Source: Luteibacter sp. UNCMF331Sha3.1
GTDB lineage: Bacteria; Pseudomonadota; Gammaproteobacteria; Xanthomonadales; Rhodanobacteraceae
Reading direction: 5' to 3'
Assembly: GCF_900109915.1 (NCBI RefSeq)
Contig: NZ_FOBU01000001.1
Coordinates: 554,558-618,557 of the forward strand
Length of the DNA: 64,000 bases
A model generated the notes under the pieces. It saw only the letters and a list, made by a program, of their open reading frames with translations. It searched no databases and had not been told where the DNA came from. A program made the translations under genes and the position numbers. This document shows positions 19,954 to 28,885 of the stretch, in pieces; the first letter of the stretch is position 1; each line of letters opens with the position of its first letter.

Positions 19954-21105
19954 ATGCTCAAGTTCTGGAAGAAGAAGCCCGCGGAACCCACGCCGACGGA
20001 GTCCCCGGCAGCCGGGGAACTCGTCGACCGCTCCGCCGATCCCGCGCTCGCCGAACCCGGCGCGGCGACGTCCGAGTCGCTGGCCGAAGCCCCGGCGCCC
20101 GAGCCGCAGCCGCCCGAGGTCGAGGTCGAGGCGGAAGAAGCCGCCGTCGTGGAGGCCGCGCGCGAGACCGCGCCGACGGCCGAGCGGCCCGCCAAGCGCA
20201 GCTGGCGCGAGCGCCTGTCGGGCAGCGGGTTCGCGAAGAGCCTGACGTCGCTCTTCGTCCGCCACCCGAAGCTCGACGACGATCTGCTCGACGAACTGGA
20301 AACCGCGCTGATCACCGCCGACGTCGGCGTCGATGCCAGCACGCGTCTGGTGGAAGACCTGCGCAAGCGCATGCACAAGCGCGAATTCGCCGACGCGGGC
20401 GTGCTGCTCAAGGCCCTGCGCGAAGCGCTCGTCGCGATGCTGAAGCCCGTCGAGCGGCCGCTCGATGTCTCGTCGCCCTCGCCCTTCGTGATCCTCACCG
20501 TCGGCATCAACGGCGTGGGCAAGACCACCACCATCGGCAAACTCGCGCGCCGCTATTCCGACGAGGGACGCAGCGTGATGCTCGCCGCCGGCGACACGTT
20601 CCGCGCCGCCGCCGTCGAGCAGCTGAAGACGTGGGGCGAGCGCAACAAGGTGCCGGTGGTCTCGCAGGGTCAGGACGCCGACTCCGCGAGCGTGATCTTC
20701 GACGCCCTGCAGGCGGCGCGTTCGCGCGGCACGCAGGTGCTGATCGCCGACACCGCCGGCCGCCTGCACACGCAGGGTGGACTGATGGACGAGCTCGGCA
20801 AGATCGGCCGCGTGATGAAGAAACTCGACGCGAGCGCGCCGCACGAAGTGCTGATGGTGATCGACGGCACCACGGGCCAGAACGCGATCAGCCAGCTGCG
20901 TCAGTTCCGCGACACCGCCGGCGTGACGGGCCTGGTCGTCACCAAGCTCGATGGCACCGCCAAGGGCGGCGTCATGTTCGCGCTCGCGCGCGAATTCGGC
21001 CTGCCGATCCGCTACGTCGGCCTTGGCGAAACCGCCACCGACCTGCGCGAGTTCGATGCCGAAGCCTTCGTCGACGGCCTGCTCCCGACCACCATCGGCA
21101 GCTGA
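19954..21105 (+). CDS. ftsY: signal recognition particle receptor FtsY
   Basis: FtsY is the membrane-associated GTPase that receives SRP-ribosome complexes. The 383-residue protein has a Pro/Glu-rich acidic N-terminal A domain (about residues 1-75), an N domain, and the SRP GTPase G domain. G-domain motifs are VGINGVGKTTTIGKLARRY, DTFRAAAVEQLK, DTAGR and TKLDGTAKGG. It is divergent from rsmD and is followed by an AsmA-like gene. Confidence 0.97.
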   Translation: MLKFWKKKPAEPTPTESPAAGELVDRSADPALAEPGAATSESLAEAPAPEPQPPEVEVEAEEAAVVEAARETAPTAERPAKRSWRERLSGSGFAKSLTSLFVRHPKLDDDLLDELETALITADVGVDASTRLVEDLRKRMHKREFADAGVLLKALREALVAMLKPVERPLDVSSPSPFVILTVGINGVGKTTTIGKLARRYSDEGRSVMLAAGDTFRAAAVEQLKTWGERNKVPVVSQGQDADSASVIFDALQAARSRGTQVLIADTAGRLHTQGGLMDELGKIGRVMKKLDASAPHEVLMVIDGTTGQNAISQLRQFRDTAGVTGLVVTKLDGTAKGGVMFALAREFGLPIRYVGLGETATDLREFDAEAFVDGLLPTTIGS

Positions 21106-21133
21106 TGAGGACGGCGAAGCAAGGGTCGCTGCG

Positions 21134-22171
21134 GTGAACCGGCGACTCCGGATCGCGTTGCTGGGGGTGGGCGGGCTCATCCTCATGGTGGTGCTCGCGG
21201 CGTTCGTCGCCACGTACGTGGTGCTGCAACCCGAGCGCTTCACGGCGCTGCTGCAATCGCGCGCCCGCGCCGCCGGACTCGAGCTCACGCTCGCCAGCCC
21301 GGCCAGTCCCACGCTGTGGCCGAAGCCCGCGCTCGAACTCGACGGATTGACGCTGCGCGCGCAGGAGGCGACGGCACCGTTGATCGTCGCGTCGCGCGGC
21401 AAGCTCGTGCTGCCCTGGAACACGCTGCTCGGCAGCGAGACACGCATTTCCCGGCTCGAGATCGAAGGCGCGCGCATCGACGTCGGCGCGATCTCCGATT
21501 ACCTGGACACCCTGCCGTCGCGCCCGTCGACGGCCGGCGCCATCCTGCCCACGATCGACGCAGGCTTCCGCGTGACGCGGGGCACGTTGATCCGTGGAAA
21601 CCAGTTGCTTCTTTCCGACGTCGACATCGACGCCGGCAGGCTCGCGAACGGGTTGCCCTTCACCCTCGCGTTCGCCGCGCACACCGCGGACGCCACGCCC
21701 TACTCGCTCGATCTCGAAACCACGCCGACGCTGAGCCGCGGCGTGCTGACGCTCGGCGATGCGAAGCTCAACGTCGCCAGCGCATCGCGCTTCGACGCGA
21801 CGCTTCGCGGCGATGCCACATGGCGCGGCGCGGCCGACGTGGGCGCGTCGCTCGCCGGGCGCGTCACGCGCGAAGCGGGGCCGCCTTACGACATCGTGCT
21901 GACCGTCACGCCCGCGAACCAGCAGGATCCGCTGTACGTCGCGCTCAAGCTCGATGGCGAGAACGACCACACCGACCTCCGCATTCCCCCGCTCGCGATC
22001 GGCGAATGGTGGAGCGGCATCCGCGCCGGAGGCTCGCCCACGCTGCCGCCGTTGCTCGGCACCGTCGAGGCGAAGAACGTCGACCTGGGCAGCGTGCACG
22101 CCACGGGCCTGCGCATCCGCGCGACCCCGGACACCCCCGCGCCCGCTTCCACGGCAGCCGCACCGCCATGA
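21134..22171 (+). CDS. AsmA family protein
   Basis: AsmA-like proteins are envelope proteins of the inner membrane/periplasm related to lipid-transport bridge proteins. The start is a GTG at 21134 (345 aa) followed by a membrane anchor, IALLGVGGLILMVVLAAFVA. The first periplasmic repeat contains WPKPALELDGLTLRAQ and SRLEIEGARIDVGAI, the AsmA N-terminal pattern. It is shorter than E. coli AsmA. Its stop overlaps the mutY start (ATGA); asmA-mutY is a common gammaproteobacterial pairing. Confidence 0.75.
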   Translation: MNRRLRIALLGVGGLILMVVLAAFVATYVVLQPERFTALLQSRARAAGLELTLASPASPTLWPKPALELDGLTLRAQEATAPLIVASRGKLVLPWNTLLGSETRISRLEIEGARIDVGAISDYLDTLPSRPSTAGAILPTIDAGFRVTRGTLIRGNQLLLSDVDIDAGRLANGLPFTLAFAAHTADATPYSLDLETTPTLSRGVLTLGDAKLNVASASRFDATLRGDATWRGAADVGASLAGRVTREAGPPYDIVLTVTPANQQDPLYVALKLDGENDHTDLRIPPLAIGEWWSGIRAGGSPTLPPLLGTVEAKNVDLGSVHATGLRIRATPDTPAPASTAAAPP

Positions 22172-23214
22172 AGCCCTTCGCGCGCGAGTTGCTGCGCTGG
22201 TTCGACCACCACGGCCGCAAGGACCTGCCCTGGCAGCATCCGCGCGACGCGTATCGCGTGTGGCTGTCGGAAATCATGCTGCAGCAGACCCAGGTCGTGA
22301 CCGTCATCGGTTACTTCCAGCGTTTCGTCGAACGTCTGCCCACGCTGGCGTCGCTCGCCGAAGCGGACGAAGACACGGTGCTCGCGCTGTGGTCGGGCCT
22401 CGGCTACTACCGGCGGGCGCGATTCCTGCATCGCGCGGCACAGCTCTGCGTCGAACGACACGGCGGCGAACTCCCGCGCGATCTCGATGCATTGATCGCC
22501 CTGCCCGGCATCGGCCGCTCCACCGCCGGCGCGATCCTCGCCCAGGCCTACGGTCTCCGATTCCCGATCCTAGACGGCAACGTCAAACGCGTGCTGACGC
22601 GGTACCACGGCATCGCCGGCTTCCCGGGCGAGAGCGCCATCGAAAAGCGACTCTGGGCCCACGCCGACGACCACACGCCCGCGGAGCGCACCGCCGACTA
22701 CACGCAGGCGATCATGGACCTCGGCGCCACGGTCTGTGTGCGCAGCAAGCCGCTGTGCCTGCTCTGCCCGCAGGCGGCGACATGCGTCGCCCATCGCGAC
22801 GGCCTGACGGCGGTGCTGCCCACGGCGAAGCCCGGCAAGAAGATTCCCACGCGCGCGCTCGCCATGCTCCTGCTGCGCGACGCGCGCGGCCGCGTGCTAC
22901 TCGAAAAGCGGGGGCCGCAAGGCGTCTGGTCCGGCCTGTGGAGCCTGCCGGAGGCGACGGACGCCCATGCCGCCTCCGGGGTGGCGGCGAGCTTCGCCCG
23001 CATCGGTGACGCGGATCCCCTGCCCGCCTTCACCCATGTGTTCAGCCACTACCGGCTGGACGTATCGCCCATCCTGTTCGACCATGCGGCCCCGCTCGCC
23101 GCCGTGGCGGGGCACGACGACCGCCGCTGGTGCGACCGCGACGAGATCGCCGCCCTTGGCCTCCCGGCGCCCGTCCGCACACTGTTAGCCAATCTTCCGG
23201 AGATCACCCCATGA
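22168..23214 (+). CDS. mutY: A/G-specific adenine DNA glycosylase MutY
   Basis: MutY removes adenine opposite 8-oxoguanine. The 348-residue protein has the helix-hairpin-helix [13 protein letters not shown] and the catalytic Asp in [11 protein letters not shown]. Four Fe-S cysteines in [17 protein letters not shown] fit C-X6-C-X2-C-X5-C. The C-terminal Nudix-like domain (from about residue 230) reads 8-oxoG. The gene overlaps both neighbours by four bases and is translationally coupled to yggX. Confidence 0.97.
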   Translation: MKPFARELLRWFDHHGRKDLPWQHPRDAYRVWLSEIMLQQTQVVTVIGYFQRFVERLPTLASLAEADEDTVLALWSGLGYYRRARFLHRAAQLCVERHGGELPRDLDALIALPGIGRSTAGAILAQAYGLRFPILDGNVKRVLTRYHGIAGFPGESAIEKRLWAHADDHTPAERTADYTQAIMDLGATVCVRSKPLCLLCPQAATCVAHRDGLTAVLPTAKPGKKIPTRALAMLLLRDARGRVLLEKRGPQGVWSGLWSLPEATDAHAASGVAASFARIGDADPLPAFTHVFSHYRLDVSPILFDHAAPLAAVAGHDDRRWCDRDEIAALGLPAPVRTLLANLPEITP

Positions 23215-23489
23215 CGCGCATGGTCCATTGCGTGAAGCTCGGCCGCGAGGCCGAAGGCCTCGACTTCGCCCCCTGGCCCGGCGACCTCGGCAAGCGCATC
23301 TACGACAACGTGTCGAAGGAAGCCTGGGCCCAGTGGCTCAGCCACCAGACCATGCTCATCAACGAGATGCGCCTCTCCCCGCTCGACCCCAAGACGCGCA
23401 CGTTCCTGAGCGGCGAAATGGAGAAATATTTCTTCGGCGGCGACGTCGTCCAGCCCGCCGGTTACGTCCCGCCCGAAAAGGACGCTTGA
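23211..23489 (+). CDS. yggX: oxidative damage protection protein YggX
   Basis: YggX is a small cytosolic protein linked to Fe-S cluster protection and iron trafficking. The 92-residue protein begins [20 protein letters not shown] with the conserved Cys7. It also contains [20 protein letters not shown] and [13 protein letters not shown], both diagnostic. It starts inside the mutY stop (ATGA), and the tRNA-Phe promoter overlaps its last codon. Confidence 0.96.
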   Translation: MTRMVHCVKLGREAEGLDFAPWPGDLGKRIYDNVSKEAWAQWLSHQTMLINEMRLSPLDPKTRTFLSGEMEKYFFGGDVVQPAGYVPPEKDA

Positions 23490-23514
23490 CGCCGACGCCC
23501 ACACCCGATTTAAT
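23486..23514 (+). promoter_or_regulatory. sigma-70 promoter of tRNA-Phe
   Basis: TTGACG at 23486-23491 and TTTAAT at 23509-23514 are 17 bp apart. The predicted start is near 23521, 35 nt before the mature tRNA. The -35 box overlaps the yggX stop codon. Confidence 0.8.
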
Positions 23515-23555
23515 ACGCGGCTCCACTCGCCGCAACGCTCGTTGCAGGCACCCGT

Positions 23556-23631
23556 GGCTCGGTAGCTCAGTTGGTAGAGCAGGGGATTGAAAATCCCCGT
23601 GTCGGCGGTTCGATTCCGTCCCGAGCCACCA
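23556..23631 (+). tRNA. tRNA-Phe (anticodon GAA)
   Basis: A 76-nt cloverleaf is present. The acceptor stem is GGCTCGG with CCGAGCC. The anticodon stem GGGGA/TCCCC encloses TTGAAAA, giving anticodon GAA. The T arm is GGCGGTTCGATTCCGTC, and ACCA is encoded at the 3' end. A Rho-independent terminator follows. Confidence 0.97.
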
Positions 23632-23640
23632 TTTTTCTGA

Positions 23641-23673
23641 CGGCTCGCAGCGATGCGGGCCGTTTCTTTTTTT
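23641..23673 (+). terminator. terminator after tRNA-Phe
   Basis: A 9-bp stem, CGGCTCGCA and TGCGGGCCG, with one G-T pair and loop GCGA is followed by TTTCTTTTTTT. Confidence 0.88.
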
Positions 23674-23800
23674 CCGGCCCCGCGTCAGATCTGCGCCAAT
23701 GTCGGCCAGGATTTCGTCCGACACTCGTCGGCGGGCAGCGGCCATGGCTCAAAACGCTGATCCCGATGCATCCTGCGTGATCATGGGAGCAGGTGGCGCC

Positions 23801-24109
23801 ATGGAAAACGTTCCGGATCGAGACATCGTGCCGATCAAGGCAACTGACCTCGCAAGGTTCCATATCGCACTCGATGTAGAGACACGTTGCTGGCGTTGCG
23901 GCGACCCGAAGTGGAAGCTGGCGGGAGACACCGAGCTCTCCGGTCCGATGCTGGTCATGGGACGACAAGACCCGGATCCCAGCGAATACACCATCCCAGT
24001 GATTCTGCTTACCTGCGTTCGGTGCGGAACCATGTGGATGTCGGCTCGCGAAATCGTCACGAACTGGATGGAAACGAATCCGGCAAAGGAAGGGATGGAT
24101 GGTCAGTGA
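23801..24109 (+). CDS. hypothetical zinc-ribbon-like protein
   Basis: I do not recognise a named family. The 102-residue protein has two CxxC pairs, CWRCG (Cys30, Cys33) and CVRCG (Cys72, Cys75), spaced as in a zinc ribbon. No signal peptide is present. The start at 23801 has AGGTGG seven bases upstream; an ATG at 23744 would add 19 residues. The gene overlaps the next one by 11 bp. It is the first gene after tRNA-Phe and its codon use is less GC-biased than yggX or mutY, so it probably belongs to the accessory island. Confidence 0.6.
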   Translation: MENVPDRDIVPIKATDLARFHIALDVETRCWRCGDPKWKLAGDTELSGPMLVMGRQDPDPSEYTIPVILLTCVRCGTMWMSAREIVTNWMETNPAKEGMDGQ

Positions 24110-24485
24110 GCGCCGATTCAAAATTACGGGCACCGACTACGTTGCTGGAGGCAACAACGGTGTCGCGCGCGGCGTTGACGGTGGTGGTGACGGACCTCAT
24201 GATGGGCGCATGGAATCACGTGTTCGCGAGCTTGAGAAAAATGTCACCGATGTGCGCGAACGACTCGTACGCATCGAGACGACCCTCAGCCATATGGCTA
24301 CGAGCCAGGCGCTCGAGAAACTGGGCGGCGAACTGAAACTCGCCATCGAGGCGCAAGGGAACAGGATCGAAGCCCAGGCGACAAAGATCGAGGCCGTCCG
24401 TTCGGACCTCATCAAATGGTTCGTGGCCACTGCCCTGATTCTGGCGACCTTCGCGTTCACAGCGGCCAGGTACACGAGCCACTGA
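24099..24485 (+). CDS. hypothetical coiled-coil protein with C-terminal membrane anchor
   Basis: The 128-residue protein has a Gly-rich N-terminus, a predicted coiled coil (about residues 40-105: RVRELEKNVTDVRERLVRIE and onward), and one C-terminal membrane segment, IKWFVATALILATFAFTAA. This layout is like XhlA-type phage membrane proteins and small ICE-borne coiled-coil anchors; I infer no function. It overlaps the zinc-ribbon gene and converges with the toxin operon. A second protein of the same design lies at 31454-31894 on the other flank. Confidence 0.6.
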   Translation: MVSERRFKITGTDYVAGGNNGVARGVDGGGDGPHDGRMESRVRELEKNVTDVRERLVRIETTLSHMATSQALEKLGGELKLAIEAQGNRIEAQATKIEAVRSDLIKWFVATALILATFAFTAARYTSH

Positions 24486-24583
24486 GTGCTACATCGGCGC
24501 GATGCATCGGTACCAGCGCTGCGCCAACGTCGCGACAGATACACGGCTGACGCAACGCTTTCGGGTGCATCGCGAACTGCCGA

Positions 24584-25093
24584 TTATTTTCTCGGCTCGA
24601 CGAGCCGGTATTCGTTTTTCGCGCCGAAGCGCGCCCCGCTCTTGCTGATACGCGCACACAGCCGCCCGTTACCACACGGTGCGACGTCCGCCGCGTCGAT
24701 CGCTTTCAGATACGCGACCTCCGAGATCAGTCGTGCGTACTCCTGCCTGTAGTGACCGAACAAGGCCTGATAGACGATCACGAGACTGACGACCGACAGT
24801 GCGAGCAGGCTTCCGACCCCGATGTAGAGGCCTCGGCGATAGCGGAAGAACATGTCGTGCGACATCTGGACCCGTCGCACCGCGGCCTTCATCTGGTCGA
24901 ACACGATGTCCTGCTCGGCGCGCGCCGCCTTCAGGCATGCGGTGACCTGCACGTCGAACAATCGGCTGGCTGCTTCCGCTTCCTGCCGGATCGTCCGCTC
25001 CAGCCTGGCTGCCTGCGTGTCCGCCATTTTCTGCAACGCGATGAGTTGCATGGCCGGGGCATGCGCACCACGCTCATTTCGGTACCTGTCCAT
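24584..25093 (-). CDS. hypothetical single-pass membrane protein of the toxin operon
   Basis: The family is not recognised. The 169-residue protein has a helical N-terminal half with coiled-coil character (residues 15-85). One membrane segment, GLYIGVGSLLALSVVSLVIV, covers about residues 93-112. A short C-terminal domain follows with two cysteines, in PCGNGRLCARISKSGARFG. AAGGAA precedes the start. It lies 30 bp after the 914-aa putative toxin gene on the same strand, so it is probably the last gene of that operon. A role as accessory to toxin release or as a membrane partner is inference from position only. Confidence 0.6.
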   Translation of the reverse strand: MDRYRNERGAHAPAMQLIALQKMADTQAARLERTIRQEAEAASRLFDVQVTACLKAARAEQDIVFDQMKAAVRRVQMSHDMFFRYRRGLYIGVGSLLALSVVSLVIVYQALFGHYRQEYARLISEVAYLKAIDAADVAPCGNGRLCARISKSGARFGAKNEYRLVEPRK

Positions 25094-25123
25094 TGGATGT
25101 TCCTTTCCTTCGTCGACTGAAAC

Positions 25124-27868
25124 TCAACCGCCGCCGTCGCCACCACCGCCGTCGCCGCCAGAACCACCGCCGATGTCCATCGCCGTCAGCGGTTGCAGGC
25201 CGAGCGTGAGCACCTTCACCGGTCCGTGCTGCTGCGCTTCGGCTTCCCGTTGGGCGCGGATCATTTCGTCGATCCGCCGCTGTTCGGCCAGCGCCGCCTG
25301 GCGCTGCGCCGCGAGTTCGATGCGCTCGCGCTCCAGGATGTCGGCGGCCTCGTCCAGCAGCTGTTGTACCTCGGGTCGCTGCGCCAGTTTGTCGAACGCC
25401 CTGTCGATGGCTTGCGTGTTGTTCGACTGAAGGGCCAGCCACATGTCGGCCATGTCCTTGTCTTCCTCGGGCATGCCGGGGAGATACGGGTTGTACGAAA
25501 ACGGGTCGGCTGGATCGATGTTGGCGTAGGGGTCGGGCGCGCCGGGACTGGCGATGGGATCCACCGCATGCGGAAACGGGTCGTCGTACGCGACCGTACG
25601 CCCGTTGGCGTGGCTGTCGTCCCGCTGAAACAGGATGTGGTCGACGTCCCGGGCCTCGTCCCAGCGTGGCGTGTCGAGGTTCCTGAGCCAGATAGCGTCG
25701 ATCGCCGACGGATCGGGTATCGGTTGGGGACGCTCTACTTCACGCATCGACCGTTCGTGCTCCGATTCCATCACCACGGGGGATTCCGGCACGCGTTCCC
25801 ATGATCGATCCGCGAGTGGCCGGCTCCCGGGATCGCCGCCCTCCCCCTCGATACGCGACGCATGGCGCAACGCTTCCTGGCGGTGGCTTGCCGGCGCGTG
25901 GGTTTCTGCCAGCGCACGTCGCGCCGCTTCGGTCTTGGGCGACACGCGTTGGTCGTCGGACCGACTCCCAAGGATCGGCGTGTCGACGAATCGCCGCTCG
26001 CTATCGAGCGCCTCGTGGTGCTGCCTGTATCGATTTTCGTCGGCGTGATAGCGATACGCCCGTTCGTCCCACGTCCGGTCATCCGCAGCGCGATCGTCCG
26101 CTCGCCGCCTCTCATCGCGCGCATCCTGCTCACGTTGCAATGTCTCCGCTTGCTCTTCGCGCTGGCGACGCATGGCGTCGCGATACAAGCGATGCTGTTC
26201 CGCCGCGCCGAAGATCGGCGAATCCGCAGGCCGGCCCGGCGCGTCACGGGTGTCATGAGGTACCGCCGCTCGCCCGTCGGACCCGGACGTAGCGGCGCGC
26301 TCGTCGCTTCCGCGGCCAAAGCCCGGCCAGGCTAACCCGATGGTGCGAGGCGCGACGCCGAGCGGTACGGTGACATGCTCAGCCGGGGCATCGTGCTTCT
26401 GCACGAGCGCGCCGATCGCCGTCGTGTTGTCCGAATCCTCCGAGCCGGATGCCGTGGACTGATCATCTTCGCCACGACGATCCAGAGCAGGCAGGCCCGC
26501 AGCTCCAGACTCAGCCGCGTCGGCGGCAATCGGAATGTTCTTGAAACGGTTCGGCCCATCCGCCGTGTGATCGAACCGATGCAGCGCCGACGGCTGTGTA
26601 CTGCTGTCCAAATAGGGAAGTGACTCCGCCGGCCGAAGATTAAGGCCCGCCCTCTCCATCATCTCTTCATCGAGGCCGGCCTGCCGCATATTGATCCGGA
26701 TCTCTGGCCGGTCGCCTCCACGATGAAATTTCGACTCTTCATGAGCAATGGTCGCAACTGCCCACCCGGCGTAATAGTTTCGGTAATCTGACACTCCACC
26801 GGGGCCGAGATGCATGGGCTGCCGGGTATCCCCTGGCTCAGGGTAGACCGGCCGGTCGAAGTAGTTGTATCCCATGGCTTCTATGTTGGCCGGAGTGACA
26901 TCTATCGAGAGGTCAGTGTTTGCGTCCAAGTTGTCCCGGAACGTGAACTTGTTCGGTTGAGGTAGCTCCACGAAATCGATCGCTCGGCCTCTCGCCACGC
27001 TAAAAACATTTGCAAGCGTTGCGGCACTACCATCGGACTGGACTCGGCTAATCAACGCGTTCCAACCAGCAATTTCAGCGATAGCTTCGTCGTTACGTGC
27101 GGAACGAATGCGCTGCTCGATCAATTGCGTATAGTCGTGGATCGGGCCGGGCGTCCTCGCGAGCTCACGCACTTCACGAATGAAGGCAGACCTCTCGTCC
27201 GCAACCTGCTTTGCATTGAAACCGTGCTGGATTTCGTGACCTATTACAAATGTAAGATCGTGCGCGTTGTACTTTATCCTGCTTCCCGGCGGAGACGTCG
27301 TCATCAACGACTCGGGCACGAAGTTCATCGTGCGCGCCGATGTGTCGAAGCTACCGCCCAAACCACCTGACTTTACAAAGTCGAATGACTCGATGACACG
27401 GTGATCTGAAGCCCTTGCATCATGTGTCATGGTGGCGCGCCCCATCTCCGCGACAAGAACAGGAGATTGGTTGATCGTGTTCTGGAGGTTGTCGAGCATA
27501 TCCTGAGTGACGAACCACCCCTCACCCCGACCGTCAGCGACCTGCTTCGCCGAAAGCTCCACCATCATCGCTTGAACACGCAGGACAGCGTTCAAATCAT
27601 AGTCGCTGATATCGGCGAAGACGGCCGGCGGAAGCGTGACGATGCCGCTAGCGCGGTCGTAATGCCCCATCGATCTACTCGGTGCACCATCAGCACCCAA
27701 AGAAAAGCCGCGCAATCGACCACCTTCCACTGCGCCGGTCAGCGTCCTCGCGACACCACTATCGGCTTCGAGCAAGGCTCTGAGTCGATCAACATTCTTC
27801 GCCGAAACGCCTTCGCATTGCGCGAAGTACCCTATGGCCGACTCAAGTCGCAAGGTCCGTTTTGACAT
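25124..27868 (-). CDS. putative polymorphic toxin with N-terminal metallopeptidase-like domain
   Basis: The 914-residue protein appears to have two parts. The N-terminal part (about 1-460) contains FVIGHEIQHGFNAKQ, giving HEXXH at 211-215. About 50 residues later DEAIAEIAGWNAL offers a possible third Glu ligand, as in gluzincins. The C-terminal part is charged and helical (about 555-625 and 809-869) and ends in a tail of glycine and aspartate (GGGSGGDGGGG). No signal peptide is seen. The N-terminal coding sequence is visibly more A+T-rich than the C-terminal one, suggesting domain shuffling. A gene for an exported protein ends 12 bp upstream, the arrangement of an immunity-effector pair. Function as a toxin is inference. 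Confidence 0.65.
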   Translation of the reverse strand: MSKRTLRLESAIGYFAQCEGVSAKNVDRLRALLEADSGVARTLTGAVEGGRLRGFSLGADGAPSRSMGHYDRASGIVTLPPAVFADISDYDLNAVLRVQAMMVELSAKQVADGRGEGWFVTQDMLDNLQNTINQSPVLVAEMGRATMTHDARASDHRVIESFDFVKSGGLGGSFDTSARTMNFVPESLMTTSPPGSRIKYNAHDLTFVIGHEIQHGFNAKQVADERSAFIREVRELARTPGPIHDYTQLIEQRIRSARNDEAIAEIAGWNALISRVQSDGSAATLANVFSVARGRAIDFVELPQPNKFTFRDNLDANTDLSIDVTPANIEAMGYNYFDRPVYPEPGDTRQPMHLGPGGVSDYRNYYAGWAVATIAHEESKFHRGGDRPEIRINMRQAGLDEEMMERAGLNLRPAESLPYLDSSTQPSALHRFDHTADGPNRFKNIPIAADAAESGAAGLPALDRRGEDDQSTASGSEDSDNTTAIGALVQKHDAPAEHVTVPLGVAPRTIGLAWPGFGRGSDERAATSGSDGRAAVPHDTRDAPGRPADSPIFGAAEQHRLYRDAMRRQREEQAETLQREQDARDERRRADDRAADDRTWDERAYRYHADENRYRQHHEALDSERRFVDTPILGSRSDDQRVSPKTEAARRALAETHAPASHRQEALRHASRIEGEGGDPGSRPLADRSWERVPESPVVMESEHERSMREVERPQPIPDPSAIDAIWLRNLDTPRWDEARDVDHILFQRDDSHANGRTVAYDDPFPHAVDPIASPGAPDPYANIDPADPFSYNPYLPGMPEEDKDMADMWLALQSNNTQAIDRAFDKLAQRPEVQQLLDEAADILERERIELAAQRQAALAEQRRIDEMIRAQREAEAQQHGPVKVLTLGLQPLTAMDIGGGSGGDGGGGDGGG

Positions 27869-27880
27869 GCATTTCTCCTG

Positions 27881-28612
27881 TTAACCGTCAGCGGTGGCTA
27901 TGCCCCGGAGACAATGATCGCCGTTCGGTGCAGCGACCAGATCCTGCGCTATGACAATCAGGTCTATATCGCCGCGGACAAAATTGATCCAGGCGGCGCC
28001 ACCAATCTCGGTTGGCGTAACGCTCTCTTCATAGCCCGCTGCCGCCAGGTCCCGGCGCAGATTCTTGAGGGTCAGCAGGCAGACCGGCGTTGGGTCGGCG
28101 CGTCGATCCTGATTGTAGAATCTGAACGAGAATCCTCGTTTGATGCTCTTGTTACCAAGCGTTATCGCGAGCGCATAGCTCCATCCGCCGGCGAGTGGTC
28201 GACTGATATAGAGCCAACCATCCATCTGATCAGTCATGGAGACGCCAAAGTAGCGCCCAACGAATTCAGGGCTCAGTTCATCGCGATCTTTCAGGGTCGA
28301 TAGAAACGACATTAATTGCTTAACAGCGCGAACCGCTTCCTCGTGCCGTGATCGGGTAGCCGCTTGCCAAGCGCTGCCATCCGGCCTTGACGCGTTCGCA
28401 ACACGCACTGAATGTTCACCCAGAGAGAACTGAGTTTTGGTGGTTGTCAACGAACGAAGCATCTGTTCGAAGAAAGTAAATTCGGCCTCCGCGTTCTCTG
28501 AAAAAGCGGTCGAGCGATCGCGGATTGCCCCTGCGGCCGGCGCGACCGTGAAGGCACTGTAGAATGCAAACACCAACGCAACCTTTGCGCGACACGAGAG
28601 GTCTCTCGACAT
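27881..28612 (-). CDS. putative periplasmic immunity protein
   Basis: The family is not recognised. The 243-residue protein has a Sec signal peptide (about residues 1-29, ending APAAGA) and no lipobox. The mature domain has FFEQMLRSLTTTKTQFSLGE and two cysteines, in TPVCLLTLKNLRR and HCLRGIA, that could form a disulfide. GGAAGGAG lies 7 bases before the ATG. It is directly upstream of the 914-aa HEXXH protein on the same strand. By analogy with secreted effector/immunity pairs I infer a periplasmic neutraliser of that protein; homology was not tested. Confidence 0.6.
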   Translation of the reverse strand: MSRDLSCRAKVALVFAFYSAFTVAPAAGAIRDRSTAFSENAEAEFTFFEQMLRSLTTTKTQFSLGEHSVRVANASRPDGSAWQAATRSRHEEAVRAVKQLMSFLSTLKDRDELSPEFVGRYFGVSMTDQMDGWLYISRPLAGGWSYALAITLGNKSIKRGFSFRFYNQDRRADPTPVCLLTLKNLRRDLAAAGYEESVTPTEIGGAAWINFVRGDIDLIVIAQDLVAAPNGDHCLRGIATADG

Positions 28613-28699
28613 CTCTCACTCCTTCCGTGGTCGGGATGACGGACGTTCTTCCTGGGACAGCAAGTTTGACCTATCACGGCAGCGTAGTGGCCGCCGGCG

Positions 28700-28885
28700 A
28701 CGATTTTTCAGAAAACTTCCATGTCGTGGACAGGTGATCTCAGCTGAAGAGCTCGGCGAGCTCGATCGCTATGCGCGTACCCGTCGACACCGCGCACCGG
28801 ACGCTCACTTGCTTCAGTTCTGCGAGAGCTTCCAGCGATCGCTCGATACGGTGGCGGTCGACCGCGTCGGGTTCGTTTACTCGCA
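28700..28885. repeat. diverged duplication, copy A (partner at 30465-30650)
   Basis: Both copies contain CGATTTTTCAGAAAA followed by TTC-ATGTC, then a diverged copy of the small DUF3077-like gene's 3' half. In both, the stop of the small gene is about 128 bp upstream of the next gene on the minus strand. Confidence 0.65.
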
